A DNA stretch of 5,864 bases. Source: Rhizobiaceae bacterium (GTDB lineage Bacteria > Pseudomonadota > Alphaproteobacteria > Rhizobiales > Rhizobiaceae). A program made the position numbers and the translations under genes. This document shows positions 1 through 5,864 of this stretch, one piece after another; position 1 is the first letter of the stretch; every line of letters starts with the position of its first letter. The stretch spans positions 1 to 5,864 of the forward strand of contig CAJYRE010000443.1 of NCBI GenBank assembly GCA_913776675.1, in the 5' to 3' direction. A model generated the notes under the pieces. That model ran no database searches, had not been told where the DNA came from, and was given only the letters and a program-made list of their open reading frames with translations.

Positions 1-21
1 AAAAAACGCAAGCCTTGGCGT

Positions 22-53
22 CGTTGAATTATCAACGCCCGCGCCTATACAAT
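22..53 (+). promoter_or_regulatory. Possible sigma70-type promoter overlapped by a palindrome
   Basis: TTGAAT (24-29) and TATACA (46-51, inside TATACAAT) are separated by 16 nt, which suits a housekeeping promoter reading rightward. The -35 hexamer lies inside the palindrome CGTTGA-ATTA-TCAACG (22-37), which could be an operator or the base of a hairpin. The start codon of the small ORF at 74 is about 15 nt beyond the expected transcription start. Match quality is moderate, and such matches arise by chance in AT-rich DNA. Confidence 0.35.
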
Positions 54-73
54 GAACTCCAACGGAGAGACGC

Positions 74-241
74 ATGCCCTTCACCCCATGCCAAACAACA
101 CAGGTTACTTCAAACATAGCCCCAAAAATGGCCAGCAATCCATTCGATAAAAACAATATTCTGCTTCAAAAACGGCCAAAATCGTGCATTAACCTTGGTC
201 ACAGAAAAGCAAACACCCTTAGGTTATTCAGCAATGAATAA
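74..241 (+). CDS. Small hypothetical ORF (55 aa), possible leader peptide
   Basis: This 55-codon ORF starts at ATG 74 and stops at TAA 239-241. GGAG at 64-67 sits 6 nt before the start, and a promoter-like pair of hexamers lies just upstream. The product begins MPFTPCQTTQ, is polar and basic (many Lys, Asn, Gln, Thr) and has two cysteines. It has no hydrophobic membrane segment, signal peptide or motif that I recognise. Codon use differs from the neighbouring genes: it is A-rich with little G or C in third positions, so it may not be a real protein. Its stop codon lies inside a hairpin (221-246), an arrangement that would fit a leader peptide or attenuator. It could equally be a chance ORF. 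Confidence 0.25.
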   Translation: MPFTPCQTTQVTSNIAPKMASNPFDKNNILLQKRPKSCINLGHRKANTLRLFSNE

Positions 242-246
242 AACCT
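221..246 (+). repeat. Hairpin with GCAA tetraloop
   Basis: TTATTCA (224-230) pairs with TGAATAA (235-241) around a GCAA loop (GNRA type). The stem continues as AGG (221-223) with CCT (244-246) after a two-base A bulge, giving 10 pairs in all. It contains the stop codon of the small ORF. It is not followed at once by a T run, so it is not a standard terminator; a T-rich stretch begins about 16 nt later. Confidence 0.4.
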
Positions 247-266
247 GAATGGATTGCAAAATTTTA

Positions 267-298
267 TTATTATGTGCTTTATAAAAAACACATAATAA
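267..298. repeat. AT-rich 10-bp inverted repeat
   Basis: TTATTATGTG (267-276) and CACATAATAA (289-298) are perfect inverted repeats separated by 12 nt. The element lies about 105 nt before the glycosyltransferase start codon. It could be an operator for a dimeric regulator or a weak RNA hairpin. AT-rich repeats upstream of envelope or polysaccharide genes in rhizobia can be regulator targets, but no specific protein can be assigned here. Confidence 0.45.
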
Positions 299-390
299 AT
301 CTATAACCATAAAGTTGTCGTGATCGTCCATTGGAATCCATCTTTGAGTGTATCCCTGCTCAAAGACATGTTGTCCTCAACATCAAAGTC

Positions 391-405
391 GGAGGGAAGA
401 CAGTG
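391..405 (+). promoter_or_regulatory. Ribosome binding site that sets the glycosyltransferase start
   Basis: GGAGG at 391-395 lies 7 nt before GTG 403-405, near-ideal spacing. The alternative in-frame starts, TTG at 331 and ATG at 445, have no comparable site. This favours GTG 403. Confidence 0.75.
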
Positions 406-1692
406 ACCAAGGCTGAACCAAACAAATTCCTGCGGCTCCAGCCGATGAGAGTGAGAGACACGACGTTGACCACCGCTCCGGCCAGCAGAGACAATGAGAA
501 GCAGACCGCACGGCCTAAGCTGTCGGTGCTGGCTCCCACACGTTATCCATGGCGGTTCAATTCGCCCCGCCACACCCGGCACAGCATCGAAACACGCAAT
601 TTTGTGCCGATGAACTATATTTCTCCGAAGCTGGAGGGCATTACTGTTCTGGCGCCCTTGCCGTTGCGCAGGTTCGATCTCATTCACGCCTTCAATCGGA
701 TTCCGCTTGGCACAACGCCATTTGTCATTTCGTTTGAATCGCACATGCCACGTGGCTTTGGCATCGAATCATCCGCCCTCTATGCTTTCATGATGCGGCA
801 ATTGCTCAGCAAACGCTGTCTGGGCATTGGGGCCATTTCCGAACACGCCCGGCGCATTTTCCTGCAATCCCATCAAGGCCACAGGGATTTTGACCGTCTG
901 GAGCAGAAATTGTTTCTGCGCTATCCCAATATGGTCATTGAAGATCGCGCTGATACCTATGATGAGCAAGGTCAATATCCCATCCGGGTGGTGTTTGTTG
1001 GCAATCATTTTGCCCGCAAAGGCGGATGCGTGGGTGCGCGCATGGCGGAACTGGCGCTGGAACAGGGCATTCCGCTGGAAGTGGACATTATCTCCACCGT
1101 TGAAGTGGGGGCCGCCTCATGGACCGACCCACTGAAGCCCGGCTATTTTGATCGCTATCAGAAGCTGCTGTCACTGCCCAATGTTCGGCATCTGCAAAAT
1201 ATTCCCAACGATCAGGTGCTGGAGATTGTGCGCAAAGCCCATTTCTCACTGCTGACCACCTTCTGCGATACGTTTGGTTATAGCGTCATTGAATCCGAGG
1301 CCAATTATGTGCCGGTGATTGGCACCGCACAGGGGGCCTTGCCGGAATTCATCAAGCACCAGAAAAACGGCGTGCTATTGCCCATGGAAACCACAGAGAT
1401 CGGCGAATGGAAACACATTGCCGACGACCGCAGCACAGCCGATTTTGCGCACGTTCATGCCCGCGAAGTGGAGCGCATGGCACAGGAAAGTTTGCGCGAG
1501 ATCGTCACCATCATGGAAGACCAGAACCGCTATAAAGCCATGCGACAAGCGGCCTATGCCACGGCCAAATCGATGTTCTGCTCAAAAGATGCAACACGGT
1601 TTTGGGATGAGTATTACGTGGATGCATTGGAAGGGTTGCGCGCCAACCGCCGTTATGGGCCAGCGCCACGGGCCCATAACAGCATCCGTTGA
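403..1692 (+). CDS. Glycosyltransferase, GT-B fold, GT4 (group 1) type
   Basis: The predicted product is a cytoplasmic or membrane-associated glycosyltransferase of 429 aa that moves a sugar from a nucleotide donor to an unknown acceptor, probably a cell-surface polysaccharide or lipid. The first 35 or so residues are polar and look poorly structured. The N-terminal domain follows, with FDLIHAFNRIP at about residues 91-101 and FESHMPRGFG at 111-120. The C-terminal donor domain opens with VVFVGNHFARKGG (about 196-208). The donor-site region is DTFGYSVIESEA (289-300), a D-x7-E version of the family's E-x7-E motif, followed by VPVIGTAQGALPEFI. I use GTG 403 because of the GGAGG in front; a TTG at 331 would add 24 residues. 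The gene has its own terminator and runs convergent to ureC, so it is probably unrelated to urease. Family assignment is good, but sugar and acceptor are unknown. Confidence 0.85.
   Translation: MTKAEPNKFLRLQPMRVRDTTLTTAPASRDNEKQTARPKLSVLAPTRYPWRFNSPRHTRHSIETRNFVPMNYISPKLEGITVLAPLPLRRFDLIHAFNRIPLGTTPFVISFESHMPRGFGIESSALYAFMMRQLLSKRCLGIGAISEHARRIFLQSHQGHRDFDRLEQKLFLRYPNMVIEDRADTYDEQGQYPIRVVFVGNHFARKGGCVGARMAELALEQGIPLEVDIISTVEVGAASWTDPLKPGYFDRYQKLLSLPNVRHLQNIPNDQVLEIVRKAHFSLLTTFCDTFGYSVIESEANYVPVIGTAQGALPEFIKHQKNGVLLPMETTEIGEWKHIADDRSTADFAHVHAREVERMAQESLREIVTIMEDQNRYKAMRQAAYATAKSMFCSKDATRFWDEYYVDALEGLRANRRYGPAPRAHNSIR
1634..1680 (+). repeat. Two tandem hairpins inside the 3' end of the glycosyltransferase gene
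   Basis: GGTTG (1634-1638) pairs with CAACC (1644-1648) around a 5-nt loop. Immediately after it, GTTATGGGCC (1652-1661) pairs perfectly with GGCCCATAAC (1671-1680) around a 9-nt loop. The second is a strong 10-bp stem that ends 9 nt before the stop codon. Neither is followed by a T run. They encode part of the arginine-rich C-terminus, so they may be mRNA-stabilising structures or chance. Confidence 0.5.
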
Positions 1693-1739
1693 TGATTCCG
1701 TCGACAATTCTTTGGTACGATTGCGTGACAAGACTTGAA

Positions 1740-1783
1740 GAGCAGACATCCGGCATGGATGCCTGCTCTAATTCTTTATTTCT
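1740..1783 (+). terminator. Rho-independent terminator of the glycosyltransferase gene
   Basis: GAGCAG (1740-1745) pairs with CTGCTC (1763-1768). After one A-C mismatch, CATCC (1747-1751) pairs with GGATG (1757-1761) around a 5-nt loop. The stem is followed by the T-rich tail TAATTCTTTATTTCT (1769-1783) on the plus strand. It lies 47 nt after the stop codon. On the minus strand the stem is followed only by TTCAAGTCTT, so it would be a weak terminator for ureC. Confidence 0.85.
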
Positions 1784-1832
1784 ACGCATTTGCGGACGGA
1801 AAACCGCGACACACGTTTCTCAGGTCAATGCT

Positions 1833-3545
1833 CTAAAACAGAAAATAGCGCTGCGCCATCGGCAGCACGGTGGCTGGCTCGCAGGTCAGCAATTCGCCAT
1901 CGGCCCGCACTTCATAGGTTTCCGGGTCCACCGAAATCTCCGGCAGCAGATCATTGTGGATCATTGACTTCTTTGAGATGCCGCCACGGGTGTTTTTCAC
2001 TGCCAGCAATTGTTTGCTCACGCCCAGCTTTTGCGCAAGGCCGGCATCCAGCGAGGCTTGGCTTACAAAGGTCACGGATGAATTGGTGCGCGCCTTGCCG
2101 TAAGCCCCAAACATCGGGCGATAATGCACCGGCTGCGGCGTCGGGATCGAGGCATTCGGATCCCCCATCGGGGCTGCCGCAATCGAGCCACCCAGCAGCA
2201 CCATATCCGGCTTGACGCCAAAGAAAGCCGGGTTCCAGATCACCAGATCGGCACGTTTGCCGATTTCAATCGAGCCAATCTCATGGCTCAAACCATGGGC
2301 AATGGCCGGGTTGATGGTGTATTTGGCAATGTAGCGCTTGACGCGCATATTGTCGTTTTCGCCGGTTTCCGATGGCAAACGGCCGCGCTGGCGCTTCATC
2401 TTATCGGCCGTCTGCCAGGTGCGGATCGCCACTTCGCCGACACGGCCCATGGCCTGACTGTCGGAGGAAATGATCGAAAACGCGCCGATGTCGTGCAAAA
2501 TATCTTCGGCGGCAATGGTTTCCTTGCGAATACGGCTTTCGGCAAAGGCAATATCTTCGGGGATCGACGGGCTGAGGTGATGACAAACCATCAGCATGTC
2601 CAAATGCTCGGCCAGCGTATTGATGGTGTAAGGCCGGGTCGGATTGGTGGAGGATGGAATGACATTCGGCTGGCCGCAGATCTTGATAATATCTGGCGCA
2701 TGGCCACCGCCCGCCCCTTCCGTGTGGAAGGCGTGGATGGTGCGGCCCTTGATGGCACCCACCGAGTCCTCCACAAAGCCGCTCTCATTCAGCGTATCGG
2801 TGTGGATCATCACCTGCACATCGTATTGATCCGCCACACTCAGGCAGCAATCGATGGCAGCGGGCGTTGTGCCCCAATCTTCATGCAATTTCAGCGAGGA
2901 TGCGCCGCCCAGTACCATTTCCTCAAGCGCCCCAGGCAACGAGGCATTGCCCTTGCCTGCGAAGGCCAGATTCATCGGGAAGGCATCGGCAGCCTCAATC
3001 ATCCGGGCAATATGCCATGGGCCGGGTGTGCAGGTGGTGGCCAACGTGCCATGGGCCGGGCCTGTGCCACCGCCCAGCATGCAGGTGATGCCGCTCATCA
3101 GCGCTTCTTCAATCTGCTGCGGGCAGATGAAGTGGATGTGGCTGTCCATGCCGCCAGCCGTGACAATCTTGCCCTCACCGGCAATGGCCTCGGTGCCCGG
3201 CCCAACAATAATATCCACACCCGGCTGGGTATCGGGGTTGCCTGCCTTGCCAATGGCAACGATACGCCCGTCCTTCAGGCCAATATCGGCTTTGACAATG
3301 CCCCAGTGATCAACAATCAGCGCGTTGGTGATGACGGTATCCACCGCACCATTGGCGCGGGTCACCTGACTCTGGCCCATGCCATCACGGATAACCTTGC
3401 CGCCGCCGAATTTCACTTCGTCGCCGTAATGGGTGAAGTCTTTTTCCACCTCGATAAACAATTCCGTATCGGCCAGTCGCACCTTATCGCCGGTGGTCGG
3501 ACCAAACATGCTGGCATAGGCAGCGCGGGACATCTTATAGGACAC
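1833..3545 (-). CDS. ureC: Urease subunit alpha (catalytic)
   Basis: This is the catalytic subunit of the cytoplasmic nickel urease (urea plus water to ammonia and carbamate). At 570 aa it has the usual full family length. Active-site residues, by alignment in mind with Klebsiella urease, are all present: nickel ligands His136 and His138 in [11 protein letters not shown], carbamylated Lys219 in LKLHEDWG, His248 in MIHTD, His274 in [12 protein letters not shown], and Asp362 in [13 protein letters not shown]. The mobile flap VCHHL carries Cys321 and His322, and Arg338 is also present. The C-terminus is the expected [10 protein letters not shown]. The start is GTG 3545-3543, giving [10 protein letters not shown] as in rhizobial homologues, with AGGAG 7 nt upstream. 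It lies 48 nt after the 207-residue ORF. No clear terminator of its own is seen before the convergent glycosyltransferase. Unusually, ureE does not follow. Confidence 0.98.
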   Translation of the reverse strand: MSYKMSRAAYASMFGPTTGDKVRLADTELFIEVEKDFTHYGDEVKFGGGKVIRDGMGQSQVTRANGAVDTVITNALIVDHWGIVKADIGLKDGRIVAIGKAGNPDTQPGVDIIVGPGTEAIAGEGKIVTAGGMDSHIHFICPQQIEEALMSGITCMLGGGTGPAHGTLATTCTPGPWHIARMIEAADAFPMNLAFAGKGNASLPGALEEMVLGGASSLKLHEDWGTTPAAIDCCLSVADQYDVQVMIHTDTLNESGFVEDSVGAIKGRTIHAFHTEGAGGGHAPDIIKICGQPNVIPSSTNPTRPYTINTLAEHLDMLMVCHHLSPSIPEDIAFAESRIRKETIAAEDILHDIGAFSIISSDSQAMGRVGEVAIRTWQTADKMKRQRGRLPSETGENDNMRVKRYIAKYTINPAIAHGLSHEIGSIEIGKRADLVIWNPAFFGVKPDMVLLGGSIAAAPMGDPNASIPTPQPVHYRPMFGAYGKARTNSSVTFVSQASLDAGLAQKLGVSKQLLAVKNTRGGISKKSMIHNDLLPEISVDPETYEVRADGELLTCEPATVLPMAQRYFLF

Positions 3546-3593
3546 GGTCAGACTCCTTCAATCAGGCAGCAGAAAATTCAAACGGTACAGACA

Positions 3594-4217
3594 TCAAGCA
3601 AGAAGAGTGCCAAGGCGCGTCAAACGCCCGGCCACCACATAGGCATCCACCAGTTGCCGTTCGGCCTCAAAGGGATGGCCATCCCACCCCTGATGCGAAA
3701 ATCCGGCAAAGGCAATGTTATCTCCGGCATAAGCCGGGTCATTCAACACATATGCCATCACCATCAAACCGGAAGATGGCACCACATAAGGCGCGGGCTG
3801 GAAAGCGGCAAGCGCCGTATCAACGGCATCATGCAGCGCGGCAGGCAACACCACATGCGTCTTGTCTCTGGAGAATGCAAACGCTTCAAACGCCTCGGTA
3901 TAATCATCGAAAAAGTCAACAAGATCAGGATAATTCGCCAGCACATCCGGCTTGATCTGCTGATATTTTTGCGGATCGCGCACCGACCAGATCATGGCGC
4001 AATCGCGCACCGGCACACTGTCGCGCCACACCGCATCCTCCAGCATCGCCTTGGCCGGACGCCCCGTGTTGCACACGGCCACCACATCAGTGCGGCCACC
4101 CACAGTGGCAAAATTGCGCGAACCATTGAAGCGGATCACCATATCAGCGCGATCAATCTGCGGCACAACATCCTGCCCGATCTCGCCATTGCCCACAATC
4201 ATGATCGTGCGTGTCAT
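3594..4217 (-). CDS. Urease operon accessory protein with sialyltransferase-like (GT29-like) motifs
   Basis: This 207-aa protein is of a type found in rhizobial urease operons and named only for that location. Its biochemical role is not known to me. The N-terminus has VGNGEIG (8-14) followed by IDRADMVIRFN (21-31) and VGGRTD (39-44). This resembles sialylmotif L of GT29 sialyltransferases, where a VGN strand leads to an 'ID..D.VIR.N' stretch. Near the C-terminus are VVPSSGLM (145-152), IAFAGF (168-173) and HPFEAE (181-186), resembling sialylmotif S and the H-x-x-E type motif. There is no signal peptide or transmembrane helix, so it is probably cytoplasmic. The start is ATG 4217, 20 nt after the LprI-like gene, with only a weak ribosome binding site, which suggests coupling. 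A sugar transferase, or a degenerate nucleotide-binding relative, is possible. The existence of the gene is certain; the function is inference. Confidence 0.85.
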   Translation of the reverse strand: MTRTIMIVGNGEIGQDVVPQIDRADMVIRFNGSRNFATVGGRTDVVAVCNTGRPAKAMLEDAVWRDSVPVRDCAMIWSVRDPQKYQQIKPDVLANYPDLVDFFDDYTEAFEAFAFSRDKTHVVLPAALHDAVDTALAAFQPAPYVVPSSGLMVMAYVLNDPAYAGDNIAFAGFSHQGWDGHPFEAERQLVDAYVVAGRLTRLGTLLA

Positions 4218-4237
4218 CGGTTGCTATCTCGATCTCG

Positions 4238-4666
4238 TCATTGCTGCTCGGCCAGCGCTTTCAGCTCTTTGGTGCGCAAGTCTGTGAGATGGGCCTTGCA
4301 CGAATCCACCATCATGGGCTCCATCGTACCACCGCGCACGGAAAAGCCCTCGGCTTCGCATTGACCATCGCGGTATTCAATCCAGGCGCGCTGACCTTTG
4401 AGCAGCGCCTTTTCTGCTCCTTTCTGATCCGCTTCCAGATTGGCATCCATATCAACCATGGCTTTGCGCGTCAGCTTCCATTGGGCATTCAGGGCCTTGT
4501 CGGCGCGATCAAAATCATCGCTGGCGCACGCATTCATCTCGCTCTGCGTCTGGGCATTGTCGCAGTCCGCCCCGTTGTCTGCCTTCGGCACAGGGCCAAT
4601 GGCATAGGCCAGATCAAAGCTCATGCTGCCCACAACAAGTGCCAGCGCCAAAACAACCGGCTTCAT
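4238..4666 (-). CDS. Secreted LprI-like protein (lysozyme inhibitor LprI N-terminal / DUF1311 type)
   Basis: This 142-aa protein has a clear signal peptide: MKP, then a hydrophobic stretch (about 4-18), then a likely cut after LAYA (residue 22). The mature part has four cysteines (35, 47, 103, 123), which could form two disulfides in the periplasm. The pattern [13 protein letters not shown], then [16 protein letters not shown], then [15 protein letters not shown] fits the LprI N-terminal (DUF1311) family. A few members of that family are known to inhibit lysozyme, but most have no assigned role. The start codon overlaps the ureB stop in an ATGA (4663-4666), so translation is probably coupled to ureB. 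A periplasmic protein inside an operon for a cytosolic enzyme is odd. No nickel-binding histidine cluster is seen. Confidence 0.88.
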   Translation of the reverse strand: MKPVVLALALVVGSMSFDLAYAIGPVPKADNGADCDNAQTQSEMNACASDDFDRADKALNAQWKLTRKAMVDMDANLEADQKGAEKALLKGQRAWIEYRDGQCEAEGFSVRGGTMEPMMVDSCKAHLTDLRTKELKALAEQQ

Positions 4667-4968
4667 AGCTTGCCCATCACTTTCTGGCGGAAGCCGTAAA
4701 CCTCGCGCTGACCCGCCAAAGGCACCAGCGTGACTTCGCGCTTCTGGCCCGGCTCAAACCGCACCGCCGTGCCCGCCGGAATATCCAGCCGCATGCCGCG
4801 CACCTTGTCGCGGTCGAACAACAGGCCCGCATTGCTCTCATAAAAATGATAGTGGCTACCCACCTGCACCGGACGGTTGCCGGAATTTTCAACCTCAATG
4901 GTCACGGTCGGCAGACCAGCATTCAGTTCGATCTCGCCACTGGCGGCAATGATTTCACCGGGTTTCAT
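4663..4968 (-). CDS. ureB: Urease subunit beta
   Basis: The product is the small beta subunit, which packs against UreA and UreC in the trimeric urease assembly. At 101 aa it is full length for the separate-subunit bacterial form. Recognisable family segments are [18 protein letters not shown] at the N-terminus, [15 protein letters not shown] (about 32-46), [15 protein letters not shown] (about 61-75) and the C-terminal [12 protein letters not shown]. The start is ATG 4968, preceded by GGGGAGA (4974-4980) 5 nt upstream. It lies 17 nt after the DUF1272 gene, and its stop overlaps the start of the LprI-like gene. No oddities are seen. Confidence 0.97.
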   Translation of the reverse strand: MKPGEIIAASGEIELNAGLPTVTIEVENSGNRPVQVGSHYHFYESNAGLLFDRDKVRGMRLDIPAGTAVRFEPGQKREVTLVPLAGQREVYGFRQKVMGKL

Positions 4969-4985
4969 GATGCTCTCCCCATGGA

Positions 4986-5240
4986 TCAGGTGGCTTTGGA
5001 AGGCGCACAGCCTTCAGGCTTGAAAATACGAACAGTGGATGGCGGATTGTTGATCAGTTTACCCGCCGGGCGAATGGGCCTGCGCACCAGTTCTCCGCCG
5101 CAATTGGGGCAAAAGCCACCCAGACGATCATTGGCGCAATCGCTGCAAAAGGTGCATTCGAAGCTGCACATCAGCGCATCCCGACTGTCTGGTGGCAGGT
5201 CACGATCGCAGCATTCGCAATTGGGTCGAAGCGCCAGCAT
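4986..5240 (-). CDS. DUF1272 cysteine-rich zinc-ribbon-like protein
   Basis: This 84-aa protein of the DUF1272 type has no established function. It contains ten cysteines: 8, 10 and 11 in NCECCD, then 25, 29, 32 and 35 in [11 protein letters not shown], 44 and 47 in CPNC, and 78. The CxxC pairs suggest one or two structural zinc sites (zinc-ribbon or RING-like). After residue 50 it runs [12 protein letters not shown] and ends in a less structured tail. It starts at ATG 5240, only 3 nt after the ureA stop and with no visible ribosome binding site, so translation is likely coupled to ureA. Its place between ureA and ureB suggests co-production with urease. A role in metal handling is possible but unproven. 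Structural zinc binding alone is the simpler reading. Confidence 0.88.
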   Translation of the reverse strand: MLALRPNCECCDRDLPPDSRDALMCSFECTFCSDCANDRLGGFCPNCGGELVRRPIRPAGKLINNPPSTVRIFKPEGCAPSKAT

Positions 5241-5243
5241 GGT

Positions 5244-5546
5244 TTAGCGGATCGGTTCGTGAACGGTCACGAGCTTGGTGCCATCCGGGAATGTGGCTTC
5301 CACCTGCACATCATGGATCATCTCGGCAATACCCTCCATGACCTGATCACGGGTAATGACATGCGCGCCTGCTTCCATCAGCTCCGACACGGCCCGGCCA
5401 TCACGCGCACCTTCCACGACAAAATCGGTAATCAGCGCAATCGCTTCAGGATAGTTGAGCTTGACGCCACGCTCCAGCCTGCGCCGCGCCACCATGGCAG
5501 CCATGGAAATCAGCAATTTGTCTTTTTCTCTTGGCGACAGGTTCAT
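5244..5546 (-). CDS. ureA: Urease subunit gamma
   Basis: The product is the smallest urease subunit, 100 aa, the usual length. It is very close to the family pattern: it starts [19 protein letters not shown], continues [19 protein letters not shown] (about 21-39) and [18 protein letters not shown] (about 60-77), and ends [16 protein letters not shown]. It helps form the (UreABC)3 assembly and has no catalytic residues of its own. The start is ATG 5546, with GGGGAG (5552-5557) 5 nt upstream. It lies 39 nt after ureD, and the next gene starts 3 nt after its stop. Confidence 0.98.
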   Translation of the reverse strand: MNLSPREKDKLLISMAAMVARRRLERGVKLNYPEAIALITDFVVEGARDGRAVSELMEAGAHVITRDQVMEGIAEMIHDVQVEATFPDGTKLVTVHEPIR

Positions 5547-5585
5547 GAGTGCTCCCCAGCAAATCCTGTGTTTAAAATCGTTCGT

Positions 5586-5864
5586 CTACAGGTTCCAGAC
5601 TTTTGGCACGATTGCGCCCGCACGCAAGACCGAAATGACAGGAAGCAATAATTTTCTCAAGGAAAAGCCGTCACTGCTCATAAAACGGGCAATCAGCTTG
5701 TCATTCCATAGGCTTATGCCTGCAAGACCCTGCATGCCCTGCGCATCAATCAGCCCCCGTATGGTAGCCAGATAGGCTTCTGCCTTTGGCCCGGTGTAAA
5801 GCAAGGTGGCAAAGGCCACGTTGGCATCCAGCACGGCTTTTTCGGCAATGATGTCATGCACCGG
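5586..5864 (-). CDS. ureD: Urease accessory protein UreD, C-terminal part
   Basis: Only the last 92 codons are present. The frame is open to the right edge of the window, and the GTG near 5861 is an internal valine, not a start. The segment GISLWNDKLIARFMSSDGFSLRKLLLPVISVL and the ending VPKVWNL match the UreD C-terminus, and the position just before ureA fits. UreD (UreH in some species) binds apo-urease and, with UreF and UreG, guides nickel and carbon dioxide into the active site. Typical rhizobial UreD is about 270-280 aa, so roughly two thirds lies beyond the window. The stop is TAG 5588-5586. The operon promoter is presumably upstream, outside the window. Confidence 0.92.
   Translation of the reverse strand, partial: PVHDIIAEKAVLDANVAFATLLYTGPKAEAYLATIRGLIDAQGMQGLAGISLWNDKLIARFMSSDGFSLRKLLLPVISVLRAGAIVPKVWNL

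Larger units (their letters stand above)
1..402. other. AT-rich intergenic/leader region upstream of the glycosyltransferase
   Basis: This stretch has no gene I recognise, and from about 100 to 330 it is clearly richer in A and T than the coding DNA that follows. Left to right it holds a palindrome overlapping a promoter-like element (22-51), a 55-codon ORF with a ribosome binding site (64-241), a hairpin with a GCAA loop (221-246), an AT-rich inverted repeat (267-298) and the ribosome binding site of the glycosyltransferase (391-395). An ORF extension of the glycosyltransferase back to a TTG at 331 exists but lacks a ribosome binding site. The region could be a long regulated leader, or hold an independent small gene plus the real promoter of the glycosyltransferase. 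I cannot decide between these from sequence alone. Confidence 0.6.

Noticed and set aside
1..20. An A tract (1-6) beside a short imperfect hairpin (7-20), which would resemble a terminator on the minus strand.
   Set aside because: The stem is about 5 bp with a bulge, and no minus-strand gene lies to its right within reach. Nothing supports transcription in that direction here.
301..744. A 147-codon minus-strand ORF opposite the start of the glycosyltransferase.
   Set aside because: It overlaps a gene with clear family motifs on the other strand, and its product shows no recognisable motif.
1786..1832. Possible terminator for ureC on the minus strand (GCGG...CCGC near 1790-1806).
   Set aside because: The stem is only 4 bp with a long loop and no T run after it on the minus strand. 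I do not call it a terminator.
3013..3060. A 14-bp direct repeat (TGCCATGGGCCGGG at 3013-3026 and 3047-3060) inside ureC.
   Set aside because: The copies are 34 nt apart, so they are read in different frames and encode two ordinary conserved UreC segments (around GPAHGT and PGPWH). Chance similarity of GC-rich codons is enough to explain it.
2124..4364. A 746-codon open frame on the plus strand, antisense to ureC, the 207-aa gene and part of the LprI-like gene.
   Set aside because: It runs opposite genes with unmistakable homology. Its product is histidine-, arginine- and isoleucine-rich without recognisable domains, as expected from the complement of codon-biased genes. It crosses several gene boundaries and has no sensible neighbours.

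Overview
The window looks like chromosomal DNA from an alphaproteobacterium, most likely Rhizobiaceae (Rhizobium/Agrobacterium/Allorhizobium type). This rests on the urease subunits, which read like rhizobial UreA, UreB and UreC nearly end to end, and on the rhizobial habit of small extra genes lying between the urease structural genes.

Right part (1833-5864, minus strand): a tightly packed urease operon transcribed right to left. The order is ureD (C-terminal end only, cut by the window edge), ureA, a DUF1272 zinc-ribbon-like protein, ureB, a secreted LprI-like four-cysteine protein, a 207-residue 'urease operon accessory protein', and ureC. Gaps are 39 nt, 3 nt, 17 nt, a 4-nt ATGA overlap, 20 nt and 48 nt, so a single polycistronic transcript is likely. 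UreA, UreB and UreC form the nickel urease that hydrolyses urea to ammonia and carbamate, and UreD is the scaffold for nickel insertion. All recognised active-site residues of UreC are intact. The other maturation genes (ureE, ureF, ureG) do not follow ureC here. The strand switches instead, so they must lie elsewhere.

Left part (403-1692, plus strand): a GT-B fold glycosyltransferase of the GT4 type, convergent with ureC. Its most credible start is a GTG at 403 behind a strong ribosome binding site. It ends in a clear rho-independent terminator at 1740-1783, with two further hairpins just inside its 3' end.

Far left (1-402): an AT-rich stretch without a convincing conserved gene. It holds a promoter-like pair of hexamers overlapped by a palindrome, a 55-codon ORF (74-241) with a good ribosome binding site, and two hairpins before the glycosyltransferase. 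This could be a regulated leader, or a separate small gene.

The most interesting content is the trio of poorly characterised genes inside the urease operon. In particular, the 207-residue protein carries motifs resembling the sialylmotifs of GT29-type sialyltransferases.
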